Positions 18,391-26,898 of a DNA stretch of 64,000 nucleotides are shown piece by piece. Made by a program: the position numbers and the translations under genes. Origin of the DNA: CAYWBI01 sp964456445 (GTDB lineage Bacteria; Calditrichota; Calditrichia; Calditrichales; J004); the NCBI GenBank assembly GCA_964456445.1, contig CAYWBI010000002.1, forward strand, positions 1 to 64,000, in the 5' to 3' direction. The notes under the pieces were generated by a model. It worked only from the letters and a program-made list of their open reading frames with translations. It made no database searches and was not told the DNA's origin. Numbering within the stretch: the first letter of the stretch is position 1; each line of letters opens with the position of its first letter.

Positions 18391-19776
18391 TTAATCCAGA
18401 TCCTTTATGTGCAAGGGATATGCCCCGGAAAAACATGCAGTGCAATATGATTGCCCGTCCTCGGAAGGCATCGATTTTAACAATGCATCAACGGATAAAT
18501 AATCGAGAGAATCAGCATTAAGATATGTACAAATTTCCTGCACTGTTTTATTTGACGCAATAAGTTCTTCACGGGTTGGAAAATTCATCCCGTAATAACA
18601 GGGATACTTAATCGGAGGTGAACTGATGCGTAGATGCACTTCCCTGGCGCCCGCGGTGCGAATGGCCTGTACAATTTGTTTTAGCGTTGTGCCCCGGACG
18701 ATAGAATCATCGACGATAACCACCCGGCGATTATTTAATATGCCATTGACGGTATTATATTTTAAACGTACACTGGATATGCGTTTTTCCTGGGTTGGCT
18801 TTATAAATGTCCGGCCCACATAATGATTACGTATCAGGGCAATTTCGAATTTCACATCGCTTCGGGCGGAGTAGCCAAGGGCGGTAGTGTTGCTACTGTC
18901 CGGGACCGAAATAACTATGTCCGCTTCAGCGGGGCATTCAAGGGCCAGGTTTTTACCCAGCTTACGCCGGGTTTTATCCACATAGTCCCCGAATATCCGG
19001 CTGTCGGGTTTGGAAAAATACACAAACTCAAAAACACAGTGGGCGGCTTTTCTTGTTTCGAAGGGAAAATGTGAATGCATGCCATCGGCATCAAAAACAA
19101 GCATTTCACCGCATTTAACATCACGAATATATTCGGCGCCTATAAGGTCGAGCGCCGACGTCTCCGATACGGTGACATAGGCGTCATCAATTTTGCCAAG
19201 GGCGAGTGGACGAAAACCGAAAGGGTCCCTTACAACAATTAATTTTTTCTTTGTAAGGAATACCAGACTGAAGGCCCCTTCAACCTGGCGTGCTGCATCC
19301 TGAATTTTGTCTTCTATCGATGAAGCCAATGATTTTGCAACAAGATGGAGTAAAACTTCGCTATCGGTGGTTGTTTGGAATATGGAGCCGCGGGCTTCCA
19401 GGGCAGCTTTAAGTTTCGATGAATTTGTTAAATTACCGTTGTGCCCCACCCCAAGTATCCCATCCTTGTGCCTTACAACAATGGGCTGGATATTTAGCGC
19501 GGCGGAATCACCGGTTGTGGAATAACGGTTATGGCCAATGGCAATATGCCCTTCGAGCGCCTGTAAATCATCCTCGGAAAAAACATCGGAGACAAGCCCC
19601 ATACCAAGATGTTTTTTTATTTGATGCCCATTGCTGGATACTATGCCTGCGCTTTCTTGGCCACGATGCTGCAATGAATGTAAACACAAATATGAATACA
19701 TCGCCGCTCTTGGCGTGCCATAAATACCAACGACGCCACAGAAATCGCTGGGTTTATCCAGGTTTTCATCAACCAT
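18391..19776 (-). CDS. purF: Amidophosphoribosyltransferase
   Basis: Makes 5-phosphoribosylamine from PRPP and glutamine, the first committed step of purine synthesis. At 461 residues it has a 12-residue propeptide before the nucleophile Cys13 (DFCGVVGIYG), the glutaminase signature SLQHRGQESAGI and the PRPP loop VVIVDDSIVRGTT. Cysteines at about 236, 382 and the YCTAC pair near 437-440 match the [4Fe-4S] ligands of the Bacillus-type enzyme, so an oxygen-sensitive cluster is likely. The gene stands inside a mixed operon and not with other pur genes. A weak ribosome site precedes the ATG. Confidence 0.96.
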   Translation of the reverse strand: MVDENLDKPSDFCGVVGIYGTPRAAMYSYLCLHSLQHRGQESAGIVSSNGHQIKKHLGMGLVSDVFSEDDLQALEGHIAIGHNRYSTTGDSAALNIQPIVVRHKDGILGVGHNGNLTNSSKLKAALEARGSIFQTTTDSEVLLHLVAKSLASSIEDKIQDAARQVEGAFSLVFLTKKKLIVVRDPFGFRPLALGKIDDAYVTVSETSALDLIGAEYIRDVKCGEMLVFDADGMHSHFPFETRKAAHCVFEFVYFSKPDSRIFGDYVDKTRRKLGKNLALECPAEADIVISVPDSSNTTALGYSARSDVKFEIALIRNHYVGRTFIKPTQEKRISSVRLKYNTVNGILNNRRVVIVDDSIVRGTTLKQIVQAIRTAGAREVHLRISSPPIKYPCYYGMNFPTREELIASNKTVQEICTYLNADSLDYLSVDALLKSMPSEDGQSYCTACFSGAYPLHIKDLD

Positions 19777-19846
19777 TGTTTGTCCATTTCATTTTATATT
19801 GGAAAGCTTTGAATTTATAATTTTTATGAACTCAAAGCTATAAAAT

Positions 19847-20230
19847 TCAGGAAGGTGCAAGAATTAATATTGCCAGCAAAGAACCTACGAGATTTGCAGT
19901 TAAATCCTTGCAGGAAAAGTGATTGCCTTTTTTTGTACTGTCCCATAGCTCTTTGCCAAGACCAACACTTATTGAAAATCCTATGGAACCGTATTGCGCT
20001 TGTTGTTTACCCTGTTTGAAATAACGATGTAAACTAAGTTGGGAAAAGCCGGTCAGGATAAAACTTGCCACAAGGTGTCTTCCTTTATCTACCCCGAACC
20101 AATTATCAACGATTTTGGTCTGCTGCTTCTGCTTTAGCGCTGGCTTATTTTGCAGGGAAAAGTCCACAAATCCCTGGCCACGTCCACTGACAATAGCGGA
20201 AAATACAATCAATATCAGTAATTTTTGCAT
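19847..20230 (-). CDS. YfiM/DUF2279-like small exported protein
   Basis: A 127-residue protein with a hydrophobic start (signal peptide to about residue 19). The middle shows DKGRHLVASFILTGFSQL, then GKELWD and FSCKDLTANLVGS, which is the arrangement of the YfiM/DUF2279 family (a conserved DK-H pair, a GKE-D pair and a closing hydrophobic helix). The function of that family is unknown. Its ATG overlaps the stop codon of the DUF5683 gene at position 20230, so the two envelope genes are coupled. The conserved residues may bind a metal or a lipid, but this is only a guess. Confidence 0.65.
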   Translation of the reverse strand: MQKLLILIVFSAIVSGRGQGFVDFSLQNKPALKQKQQTKIVDNWFGVDKGRHLVASFILTGFSQLSLHRYFKQGKQQAQYGSIGFSISVGLGKELWDSTKKGNHFSCKDLTANLVGSLLAILILAPS

Positions 20231-20970
20231 TAAAATTCCAGGCGAAAATTTAGCGATGTTGAATTATTGGTTATCTTCGGATTGATCAGCAGCTTTGTTG
20301 TCTTGTCGAATTTATACAAATAAGCATCGACCTGGGCGTCGCCAATCATCAAAATATAAGAAAGCCCCAAATACCAATAAAAACGTGTCCGTTGATCAAG
20401 ATAACGCCCTTCGTGTGTTCTTTTATAAAGGCGGTCATTATTATAAATCGTATAAGATATATAGCCCGTTAATCCGGCAAACATACCGGCTTTTAAATAT
20501 TGTTCATTATAAATCTGTCCCCAGCCCGGGAGCATCAGTGAACGTAAACTTGCTCCCCATGGCGATTTTAGGGGTTTATTGCTAAAGAGTGAACTGTTCC
20601 AATATTGTGGTTTTTCATGGATGCTTCTGTCCCAGGCATCCAACACATTTAACAGATGGAAAAACACCGCCATGGACAATATTGTCCGACCTTTATCCTG
20701 CCTCCATTTCTCATTACTATGCGCGGAGCGATATAGCTGATATGCCGCATTGTAATAAAGGCTCGTCCCCACGCCAAAAAACAAGGCGCTATGCCATAAT
20801 TTTTCCTGATTCAACTGTCCCCATCCCGGCAATACCAAACTGTGCACCAGCGCCGTTTCCGGTGAGATGGTTTTAGTATTGGTCACGGCGGTCTTCGGGG
20901 TGGCCGTTTGTTGTGCAAAAAGAAGACTTGACGTAAAAACAAAAACAACAATATAAATTTTCATAGGCAT
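20230..20970 (-). CDS. DUF5683-domain membrane protein
   Basis: A 246-residue envelope protein. A signal peptide ends near LLFAQQ at residue 20. Two repeats of the hallmark LPGWGQ (LVLPGWGQLNQ near 46, LMLPGWGQIYN near 147) are each followed by a hydrophobic helix, giving two similar halves. DUF5683 proteins are widespread in Bacteroidota and relatives, and their role is not known. An ATG two codons inside the given start is equally possible. It lies eight bases after ridA. Confidence 0.78.
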   Translation of the reverse strand: MPMKIYIVVFVFTSSLLFAQQTATPKTAVTNTKTISPETALVHSLVLPGWGQLNQEKLWHSALFFGVGTSLYYNAAYQLYRSAHSNEKWRQDKGRTILSMAVFFHLLNVLDAWDRSIHEKPQYWNSSLFSNKPLKSPWGASLRSLMLPGWGQIYNEQYLKAGMFAGLTGYISYTIYNNDRLYKRTHEGRYLDQRTRFYWYLGLSYILMIGDAQVDAYLYKFDKTTKLLINPKITNNSTSLNFRLEF

Positions 20971-20978
20971 CCATGACG

Positions 20979-21353
20979 CTATCGGACAGCGACACAGTCC
21001 ATTTCAATAAGTACATCCTTCGGCAATCGACTGACTTCTACCGTTGAGCGCGCCGGTTTCGAGGTATCAAAATACTGGCTATATACCGAATTGACCGTCG
21101 AAAAATCATCCATGTTTTTTAAATAAATTGTAGTCTTAACGACATTTGCAAGCTTTAAGCTCGCCGCATTGAGTACATTGTCCAGGTTTTTTATAACAAG
21201 ATGTGTTTGTTCGTTTATGGACTCAGGTATTGCGTTGGCGTTATTTACATCGATGGCAATCTGTCCGGATGTATAAACGGTACCATTGGCTTCAATTGCC
21301 TGAGAATATGGACCAATTGGGGCGGGCGCCCGGTCCGTTTTAATCTTCTTCAT
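20979..21353 (-). CDS. ridA: RidA family enamine/imine deaminase
   Basis: A 124-residue protein of the YjgF/YER057c/UK114 family that hydrolyses reactive enamines such as 2-aminoacrylate released by PLP enzymes. The family landmarks are present: APAPIGPYSQAIE at residues 10-22, the SGQIAID segment near 30, and the closing signature ARSTVEVSRLPKDVLIEMDCVA with the Arg that holds the substrate carboxylate. A strong GGGAGG lies five bases before the ATG. It heads the leftward operon that runs away from the dnaA region. Confidence 0.95.
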   Translation of the reverse strand: MKKIKTDRAPAPIGPYSQAIEANGTVYTSGQIAIDVNNANAIPESINEQTHLVIKNLDNVLNAASLKLANVVKTTIYLKNMDDFSTVNSVYSQYFDTSKPARSTVEVSRLPKDVLIEMDCVAVR

Positions 21354-21469
21354 TTATCCTCCCTGTTTTAAAATTATAAATTACACCCCTTATATATTTA
21401 TATCCAGCAAATTCTTGATAACCCTCAACTTTTCTGTGAAACTTGTTGATGTTAGAGAGGCGATTTTAT

Positions 21470-21868
21470 ATGGGCTTATCGATAAACCCGTGAAACATTG
21501 GTATAAAATTTAAAAATATTTATTTTTTTTACATGATATAAATCTTTAATTATCAACACATAACGACCCGAACAAAAAAAGTTTCACGATTTTGACACAG
21601 AAGTGTCCTTAGGCTCTTGACATAAACCATCTCCAGCATTTACTATTAATCAATGCAATTAGTGCTATGTGGAAAAGATGTGGAAAACTTACGGATATCC
21701 ACAACCCGTGGAGAATCTGGGAACTCCGTAAATGCAGCCGAAACATCTAACCCTGCCAATTTATTAATAATTATATATTTAGGAAGATTAGTCCCTACTG
21801 TTAACAGTATATGACGTGTTTTATCTTTTTTAAACGTCAATATAGTGTTAAAAATGATTTGTGGATAA
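21470..21868. other. oriC: Probable chromosomal replication origin (oriC)
   Basis: The region between divergent ridA and dnaA holds several DnaA boxes and an AT-rich block. Boxes: TGTGGAAAA at 21668-21676 and 21679-21687 (complement of TTTTCCACA), ATATCCACA at 21695-21703, and a perfect TTATCCACA on the minus strand at 21860-21868. A weaker one, TTATCAACA, is at 21550-21558. Positions 21498-21550 are almost pure A and T and suit the unwinding element. This is direct sequence evidence. That replication starts here is inferred from the cluster and the adjacent dnaA. Confidence 0.75.
21860..21868 (-). promoter_or_regulatory. Perfect DnaA box in the dnaA leader
   Basis: TTATCCACA on the minus strand, 24 bases before the dnaA ATG. 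A consensus box this close to the start is typical of dnaA autorepression. Confidence 0.75.
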
Positions 21869-21892
21869 TCATATTATTCAAGGAATTCAAGT

Positions 21893-23293
21893 ATGCCCGG
21901 CAGTGTTGCTTTACGCTCTGAACCAGAAATAAATCCGTTGTGGCAAAACATATTGGAGCTTATAAAAAGCAATATCAATATCCGGAGTTTTAATACCTGG
22001 TTTGCCCCAATAGAAATACAAAGCATCACAGACAGCGAAATTGAATTAAACGTACCAAACCGTTTCTTTTGCGAGTGGATCGACAACCACTATTCGGAAT
22101 TGCTACAGAGCGCCATCATTCAAATTTTGGGTGACAGTAAAAAGATAAAATACCGGGTAGCACCGAAGCAAACAAGTACCGATTCACCTTATGGCCAGGA
22201 CGACTGGGACATGCCGCAGTCGGTCTCACAGCAAAAGCCACAACAAACCCACAGTTTACAATTCTCTACTAAAATCAATGAGAATTACACCTTTGAAAAT
22301 TTTATTGTCGGGGACAATAATAATTTTGCCACGGCCGCATCCAAAGCAGTTGGCGACTCGCCCGGAAAGACCCAATATAACCCACTTATTATTTATGGTG
22401 GTACCGGTCTTGGAAAAACACATCTTATCCAGGCCATTGGGAACCATGCCCGATTATCAAACCCGGCGATAAAGGTTTTTTATGCTTCCAGTGAAACCTT
22501 TACGTCACATTTTATAACTTCCATCCAGCAAAACAAGGTTTCGGAATTTTCTTCTTTTTACCGTTCATGTGATATTTTATTATTGGATGATATCCAGTTT
22601 TTTTCCAACAAAGGAAAGACCCAGGAAGAATTCTTTCATACTTTTAATGATCTGCATCAAAATGGCAAACAGATTGTGCTTACTTCCGATCGCCCAATCA
22701 ATGAACTGAAAGACCTGCAGGACCGGCTGATCTCCCGTTTTAAATGGGGGCTGATCGTCGATATCCAGCCACCGGATTTTGAAACACGGCTGGCCATCCT
22801 GCGCCGCAAATGTGATGAAAGCGGTTTAGATATCCCCTCGGACGTCCTGGAATATCTGGCGGTAAATCTTGTGGACAATGTGCGCGAACTGGAAGGCGCC
22901 CTGACCAAGATTATGGCCCAGGTGACATTTATCTCCGCCGAGCCCACCATCGATATGGCCCGCTCCATTGTTGCTGAAATTGCACGGCCCAACAAGGGGA
23001 TATTGAACATCGACTCCATTGTTGACCAATGTGCAAAGGTGTTCGACGTTTCCAGCGACCAGATCCGCTCCAAGACACGTAAGAAAAACATCGTCTATGC
23101 CCGCAAGGTGGCCATGTACCTTTCCAAGAAAATGACCCGGCAATCCCTGGTTTCTATCGGTCTGCATTTTGGCGGCCGTGATCACTCCACGGTCATCCAC
23201 GCCATTGAATCCATTGAACAAATAATAAAAACGGATATGGATCTGGGTAATAAGGTTTTGCGTATGGCGAAACATCTGGAATATCATAAGTAG
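21893..23293 (+). CDS. dnaA: Chromosomal replication initiator protein DnaA
   Basis: A 466-residue initiator that binds DnaA boxes, opens oriC and loads the helicase. Domain I (residues 15-90) interacts with helicase. A short Gln-rich linker covers 91-125. The AAA+ domain has Walker A GGTGLGKTHL at 169-178, Walker B ILLLDDIQFF near 228-237 and the arginine-bearing LISRFKWGL. Domain IV ends with the DNA-binding signature GGRDHSTVIHAIE. The length fits the family. The gene is alone: the usual partner dnaN does not follow, and a repeat block takes its place. A perfect DnaA box lies just upstream. Confidence 0.97.
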   Translation: MPGSVALRSEPEINPLWQNILELIKSNINIRSFNTWFAPIEIQSITDSEIELNVPNRFFCEWIDNHYSELLQSAIIQILGDSKKIKYRVAPKQTSTDSPYGQDDWDMPQSVSQQKPQQTHSLQFSTKINENYTFENFIVGDNNNFATAASKAVGDSPGKTQYNPLIIYGGTGLGKTHLIQAIGNHARLSNPAIKVFYASSETFTSHFITSIQQNKVSEFSSFYRSCDILLLDDIQFFSNKGKTQEEFFHTFNDLHQNGKQIVLTSDRPINELKDLQDRLISRFKWGLIVDIQPPDFETRLAILRRKCDESGLDIPSDVLEYLAVNLVDNVRELEGALTKIMAQVTFISAEPTIDMARSIVAEIARPNKGILNIDSIVDQCAKVFDVSSDQIRSKTRKKNIVYARKVAMYLSKKMTRQSLVSIGLHFGGRDHSTVIHAIESIEQIIKTDMDLGNKVLRMAKHLEYHK

Positions 23294-23328
23294 GAAGTAA
23301 GAAGTAAGAAGTAAGAAGTAAGAAGTAA
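23294..23328. repeat. Heptamer tandem repeat (GAAGTAA)5
   Basis: Five perfect copies of GAAGTAA begin at the base after the dnaA stop codon. The copies keep one frame of stop codons (TAA) in each seven bases. Further A/T-rich motifs of the kind ATTAATAATT follow to 23375. Confidence 0.95.
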
Positions 23329-23426
23329 AAAAAATGGTGGGAAATTAATAATTAATAATGAACAATTAATAATTCGATTAAAGTGATGACTAATGACCAA
23401 TTACTATTCTCTTGCACCGGGCAGGT

Positions 23427-23526
23427 NNNNNNNNNNNNNNNNNNNNNNNNNNNNNNNNNNNNNNNNNNNNNNNNNNNNNNNNNNNNNNNNNNNNNNNNNN
23501 NNNNNNNNNNNNNNNNNNNNNNNNNN
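23427..23526. other. Assembly gap (100 N)
   Basis: Exactly 100 undetermined bases, a conventional scaffold gap of unknown true size. It lies against the 133-base repeat array, and the last bases before it (CCGGGCAGG) resemble the CCGGGCAGA of the repeat unit, so the array probably caused the break. Confidence 0.98.
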
Positions 23527-23930
23527 TTGGAGCGAATCGACTGCGTCGGTTCAAAATGATCGGAATGGTAGCATAAGGCGGGCTGGGCAGAAATTACCTA
23601 ACACCATTTTTCGCATACGTATAATTTTCGGTAAAAGGATAATGCATCGTCACGGTATTTTGGAGCGAATCGACTGCGTCGGTTCAAAATGATCGGAATG
23701 GTAGCATAAGGCGGACCGGGCAGAAATTACCTAACACCATTTTTGGCATACGTATAATTTTTCGGTTCCAGGATAATGCATCGTCACGGTATTTTGGAGC
23801 GAATCGACTGCGTCGATTCAATATGATCGAATGGTAGCATAAGGCGGGCCGGGCAGAAATTACCTAACACCATTTTTGGCATAGGTATAATTTTCCGGTT
23901 CTAGGATAAAGCATCGACACAGTCGATGCG
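23527..23930. repeat. Array of about three 133-base tandem repeats
   Basis: Units begin with TTGGAGCGAATCGACTGCGT at 23527, 23660 and 23794, giving periods of 133 and 134 bases; they differ at a few sites only, and the third decays after about 110 bases. Each holds a hairpin GAATCGA-CTGCG-TCG(A/G)TTC and ends in GCATCG-like sequence. No frame is conserved as a protein across units, so it is probably non-coding. True copy number is hidden by the adjoining N gap. Confidence 0.93.
23911..23929. repeat. Perfect inverted repeat at the array end
   Basis: GCATCGAC (23911-23918) and GTCGATGC (23922-23929) with loop ACA, at the boundary of the repeat array, 72 bases past the 3' end of the MqnA-like gene. 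It could end transcription from either side, though no T tract is seen. Confidence 0.7.
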
Positions 23931-24001
23931 GTCCAAACTTTCTACTCGTTTAATACAAACGTTCTTCTTCGGGTCTTTCCGCATCCGCGGGGCAAAGCAC
24001 T

Positions 24002-24811
24002 TTATTCCCTGAAATCAAATTTTGGGATGTATTCTATCAGCCCGTACATAAAGGCATAATTATAAAATTCCGCCAAACTTTCTTTCACATCATCATCAAA
24101 TACATATATCATTTTATTACAAACAGCATCCTGTACAAAATCCCTGAATTTTTCCGGCATAATATCGCCGAATCCCAGCGCGGCATTTTCAAAAAATTTC
24201 TGATGAGCCGTTTCAAACAAACGGGTATCCAGTGTATAGTTACTTTCATGGATCAGCCAAAAGCCAAAAACAAGGGGAAAGCCACATAAATCAAGCCATT
24301 CCTCGGCAATATCAATATATTTGATACTCTTCCGGCCATAACGGAGTGCATCTTCATCGATCAGCAACCGGCAATTTACATTCCCGTCATCGCTCTTATC
24401 AAAAAACGTACACTCTACATTATATTTTTCCCTGAGGATAATTTGCAGCGCTGCTTCAATTGTGGGCTCCGCTACCGTACGCTGAATACGGGAAAGATCT
24501 GTTTCTGCCGAGTCAAAGCTTAATATGGCGAGAGGGGCGTTTCCTGCAGAGGCCAGGCAAGGATTGGGTACCACCTGCCAGCCCTGCTCGATACGTGCCA
24601 AATCGATGCTGGAACAAAATACAGCATCCGTAAAATTTTGTCTGGCGGCTTTGAGCCGTTCCGGCGCGTTTGCTGTTTTAACACTTAAATTTTTTGCGGA
24701 AAAACGGTTTAAACCCCTATGCATCAGGAGGTCCCCGCTTAAAATTTTATCCGCTTCAACGTCCGCTGACAGCGGCTTGTCACTCTTATTAAATAGTTCG
24801 TTTATCTGCAT
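24002..24811 (-). CDS. MqnA/MqnD-family protein, divergent
   Basis: A 269-residue protein of the VitK2_biosynth family (futalosine pathway of menaquinone synthesis; MqnA is the chorismate dehydratase). The C-terminal half is convincing: a short strand LLIDEDALRYG (about 149-159), then IDIAEEWLDLCGFPLVFGFWLI, which is the family signature. The N-terminal part is unusual: the typical SYLNTxPL start is replaced by MHRGLNRFSA near residue 30, and the serine-rich ligand loop reads FCSSIDLARI. It may therefore bind a different small acid. It lies 18 bases after a small membrane protein gene in an operon with a UDP-sugar pyrophosphorylase. Family membership is likely, the chorismate reaction is uncertain. 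Confidence 0.62.
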   Translation of the reverse strand: MQINELFNKSDKPLSADVEADKILSGDLLMHRGLNRFSAKNLSVKTANAPERLKAARQNFTDAVFCSSIDLARIEQGWQVVPNPCLASAGNAPLAILSFDSAETDLSRIQRTVAEPTIEAALQIILREKYNVECTFFDKSDDGNVNCRLLIDEDALRYGRKSIKYIDIAEEWLDLCGFPLVFGFWLIHESNYTLDTRLFETAHQKFFENAALGFGDIMPEKFRDFVQDAVCNKMIYVFDDDVKESLAEFYNYAFMYGLIEYIPKFDFRE

Positions 24812-24829
24812 TTTATATCTATGGATGTT

Positions 24830-25375
24830 TTAATCCACCGTGTTATTAAATATTTTATCATAAATATATTTTACATGTATATCTGATGGAAAAGTTGTGA
24901 TGATCGTATAAATACCGGCAAGGGCATAAATATAAAAATTATTGATCTGACCCGAAAGGCTGTAAAATAAAAAAGCAACGACCGTAATGATATTTGCCAA
25001 TGTCCAGACACGCATGTAGATGTTTCTTAGCTCTGTTAAACTGCCTTGATAAAGCTTTACATCGGATGAAAATTCACGTCCGTATTTTTGACGCATTTTT
25101 GATGTAGCCTTTTTAACGATGACGCTTGTAACCAGAAAACGTCTGCGCATATAAAATGCAATAAAGAGCAAGAGGATAATCAAAACCATAAAAGGCTTAT
25201 CGTAAACGGTAGCATTCTCCGGTAGAAAGGGATGATAGAGATTATAGGCGTCTAAAAAATAGGTAATAAGTATCAAACCGAGCATGCCGATCAAAACCAT
25301 CAGCCAATACATTTTATTCTGCCGCAAATAGCCGGCCGAAAGCGATTGAAAAGAATGTTGTTGTTCAGCTTCCAA
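24830..25375 (-). CDS. Small membrane protein of unknown function
   Basis: A 181-residue protein with four likely transmembrane helices in two pairs (about residues 23-44 and 62-76, then 119-140 and 146-162), joined by a charged cytoplasmic stretch (KKATSKMRQKYGREFSSDVKLYQ). No signal peptide and no known motif were recognised. The start overlaps the end of the pyrophosphorylase gene by 11 bases, which supports cotranscription and the chosen ATG. It might help the neighbouring MqnA-like protein or sugar-nucleotide enzyme at the membrane; no evidence decides. Confidence 0.6.
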   Translation of the reverse strand: MEAEQQHSFQSLSAGYLRQNKMYWLMVLIGMLGLILITYFLDAYNLYHPFLPENATVYDKPFMVLIILLLFIAFYMRRRFLVTSVIVKKATSKMRQKYGREFSSDVKLYQGSLTELRNIYMRVWTLANIITVVAFLFYSLSGQINNFYIYALAGIYTIITTFPSDIHVKYIYDKIFNNTVD

Positions 25376-26747
25376 GATAGGTGTCCTTTGTTATTTTTGG
25401 GATTAATTTTTTCTTTAGTCTAAGCATTTCGGGCGAGAATGCAAATAGTGGACTTATCTCAATTTTTATATGCTCATTGTCGGGCACGGATATATTAACT
25501 TCCTTTAGCCATCTTTTGTACAAGTTTATTAAATCGCGTTTGGCCGTCGCCGGGCTATCGACACCGCTGCCGTTTTTAACCGCCGAGAACTCGTTTTCCC
25601 GGGCTGTTTCAACCGATATCGTATTTTTACAATGCGCTAGGGCATCAAAAACAAATGTCTCGAACTTATAACCGTTTTTTTCTTCTGCATCCAATGGCTG
25701 CCCCAAAGCATTAATGCCGGGAATGTTTTTTAATGCAATATGATAGGGAAGCCGAAAACCACGTTTATTTTCCGATTCGATAAAATCCACATTAAGGATA
25801 TGGACGGCGATGGATCCTGCCCAGAATTTTAGTTCCCCGTCTGCGTTCGTTGCATACATTTCTTCTTCACTTAAATCACTGTACTCCACAACACCGGTTT
25901 TCCCGTTAAGCCGGCAGATAACGCCCATCTTTTCCTGCGGATAGGCTTTGCGTACCACCTTGCTGGACATCTCTGCCTGATAAGACAGATGGTAACCGAG
26001 GAAGGCCGGTTCACAAATGTTAAGCAGTACATTGTCCACCTGAAAATAAAAAAGATAATCTATCCCCCGTTGCTGCATATCCCGCAATGCGCCACTATCA
26101 TAAATGGCTTTTAACGAACCACCATGCCCATTGGGGCTCATAAAGAGTTTGTGCTTATCTTCCAGGATTAATTTACCCTTTAAATCAACGGCCGGTAACA
26201 TCTCCTGTTTAAAAAACATAATATTTTCCCGGCCAAGGTCAAAATAATCATTCTCCTGAAAAAAAGCGATGGTTTGATCGTGATTGGCCTCGCTTGTCAT
26301 GATATACCATGGAATAACCGTCTGGTAATACATACCCATTGCACGGATTTTTTCGGCATGCAGATGGAAAAGGGATTTATTTTTGATCGGTGTGATCGGA
26401 TAAATACCTTTTGGCCCTGAATATCCGAGCCGTGAGCCCTGCCCTCCTGCTACCAGAAAAGCGGCTACCTTTCCCTCTCGAAGTAATTGTTCGCCTTGCT
26501 TTTGCATGTCGGCATCCAACCGAGACCGTTGTGCAAGGGAGATAACGGTATCCGGCTGCATCACTCTCGGACTGCTATCTTTTTCTAAATCGATGGAGTT
26601 TATCAATGACTGCAGCAGTTCAAAATCGATTTTTTCTATCTGCGAACAAAGGGATTCTTGTTTCTCTGCGCTGAGCTCATCCCAAAAACGCAGGATATCT
26701 TCCTGGCCATATTGTGAAAGTTTGTTTTTTAATTCCTGATAATTCAA
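25365..26747 (-). CDS. UDP-N-acetylglucosamine pyrophosphorylase-like uridylyltransferase (UAP type)
   Basis: A 460-residue nucleotidyltransferase that makes a UDP-sugar, most likely UDP-N-acetylglucosamine or UDP-N-acetylgalactosamine, from the sugar-1-phosphate and UTP. The Rossmann-like core has the signature VAGGQGSRLGYSGPKG (about residues 97-112), the base-binding PNGHGG near 204 and YFQVDNVLL near 238. This is the eukaryote-like UAP1/AGX class, not the bifunctional GlmU, which also explains the length. A number of bacteria of this and other groups carry it. It is first in the operon with the small membrane protein. Confidence 0.87.
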   Translation of the reverse strand: MNYQELKNKLSQYGQEDILRFWDELSAEKQESLCSQIEKIDFELLQSLINSIDLEKDSSPRVMQPDTVISLAQRSRLDADMQKQGEQLLREGKVAAFLVAGGQGSRLGYSGPKGIYPITPIKNKSLFHLHAEKIRAMGMYYQTVIPWYIMTSEANHDQTIAFFQENDYFDLGRENIMFFKQEMLPAVDLKGKLILEDKHKLFMSPNGHGGSLKAIYDSGALRDMQQRGIDYLFYFQVDNVLLNICEPAFLGYHLSYQAEMSSKVVRKAYPQEKMGVICRLNGKTGVVEYSDLSEEEMYATNADGELKFWAGSIAVHILNVDFIESENKRGFRLPYHIALKNIPGINALGQPLDAEEKNGYKFETFVFDALAHCKNTISVETARENEFSAVKNGSGVDSPATAKRDLINLYKRWLKEVNISVPDNEHIKIEISPLFAFSPEMLRLKKKLIPKITKDTYLGS

Positions 26748-26898
26748 GATAAAGTCCTGTATGGGCTTTGTAATAAAAGGTTATATTTCCTGGTTACTGC
26801 CGGTTAAAAATCTTATAATCCTTAATTTACCGGTTTGCACCTATCGTTTCAATTATCAATAGCATGAAACTCAATAATATATAGCTTAGAAGAACGGC

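Noticed and set aside
23390..23692. Apparent protein across the N gap and repeat array
   Set aside because: Part of it is translated from undetermined bases and the rest is tandem repeat; frames differ between units because the period (133, 134) is not a stable multiple of three.
23294..24001. CRISPR array
   Set aside because: The repeat units are about 133 bases and contiguous, with no short repeat-spacer pattern and no cas genes.
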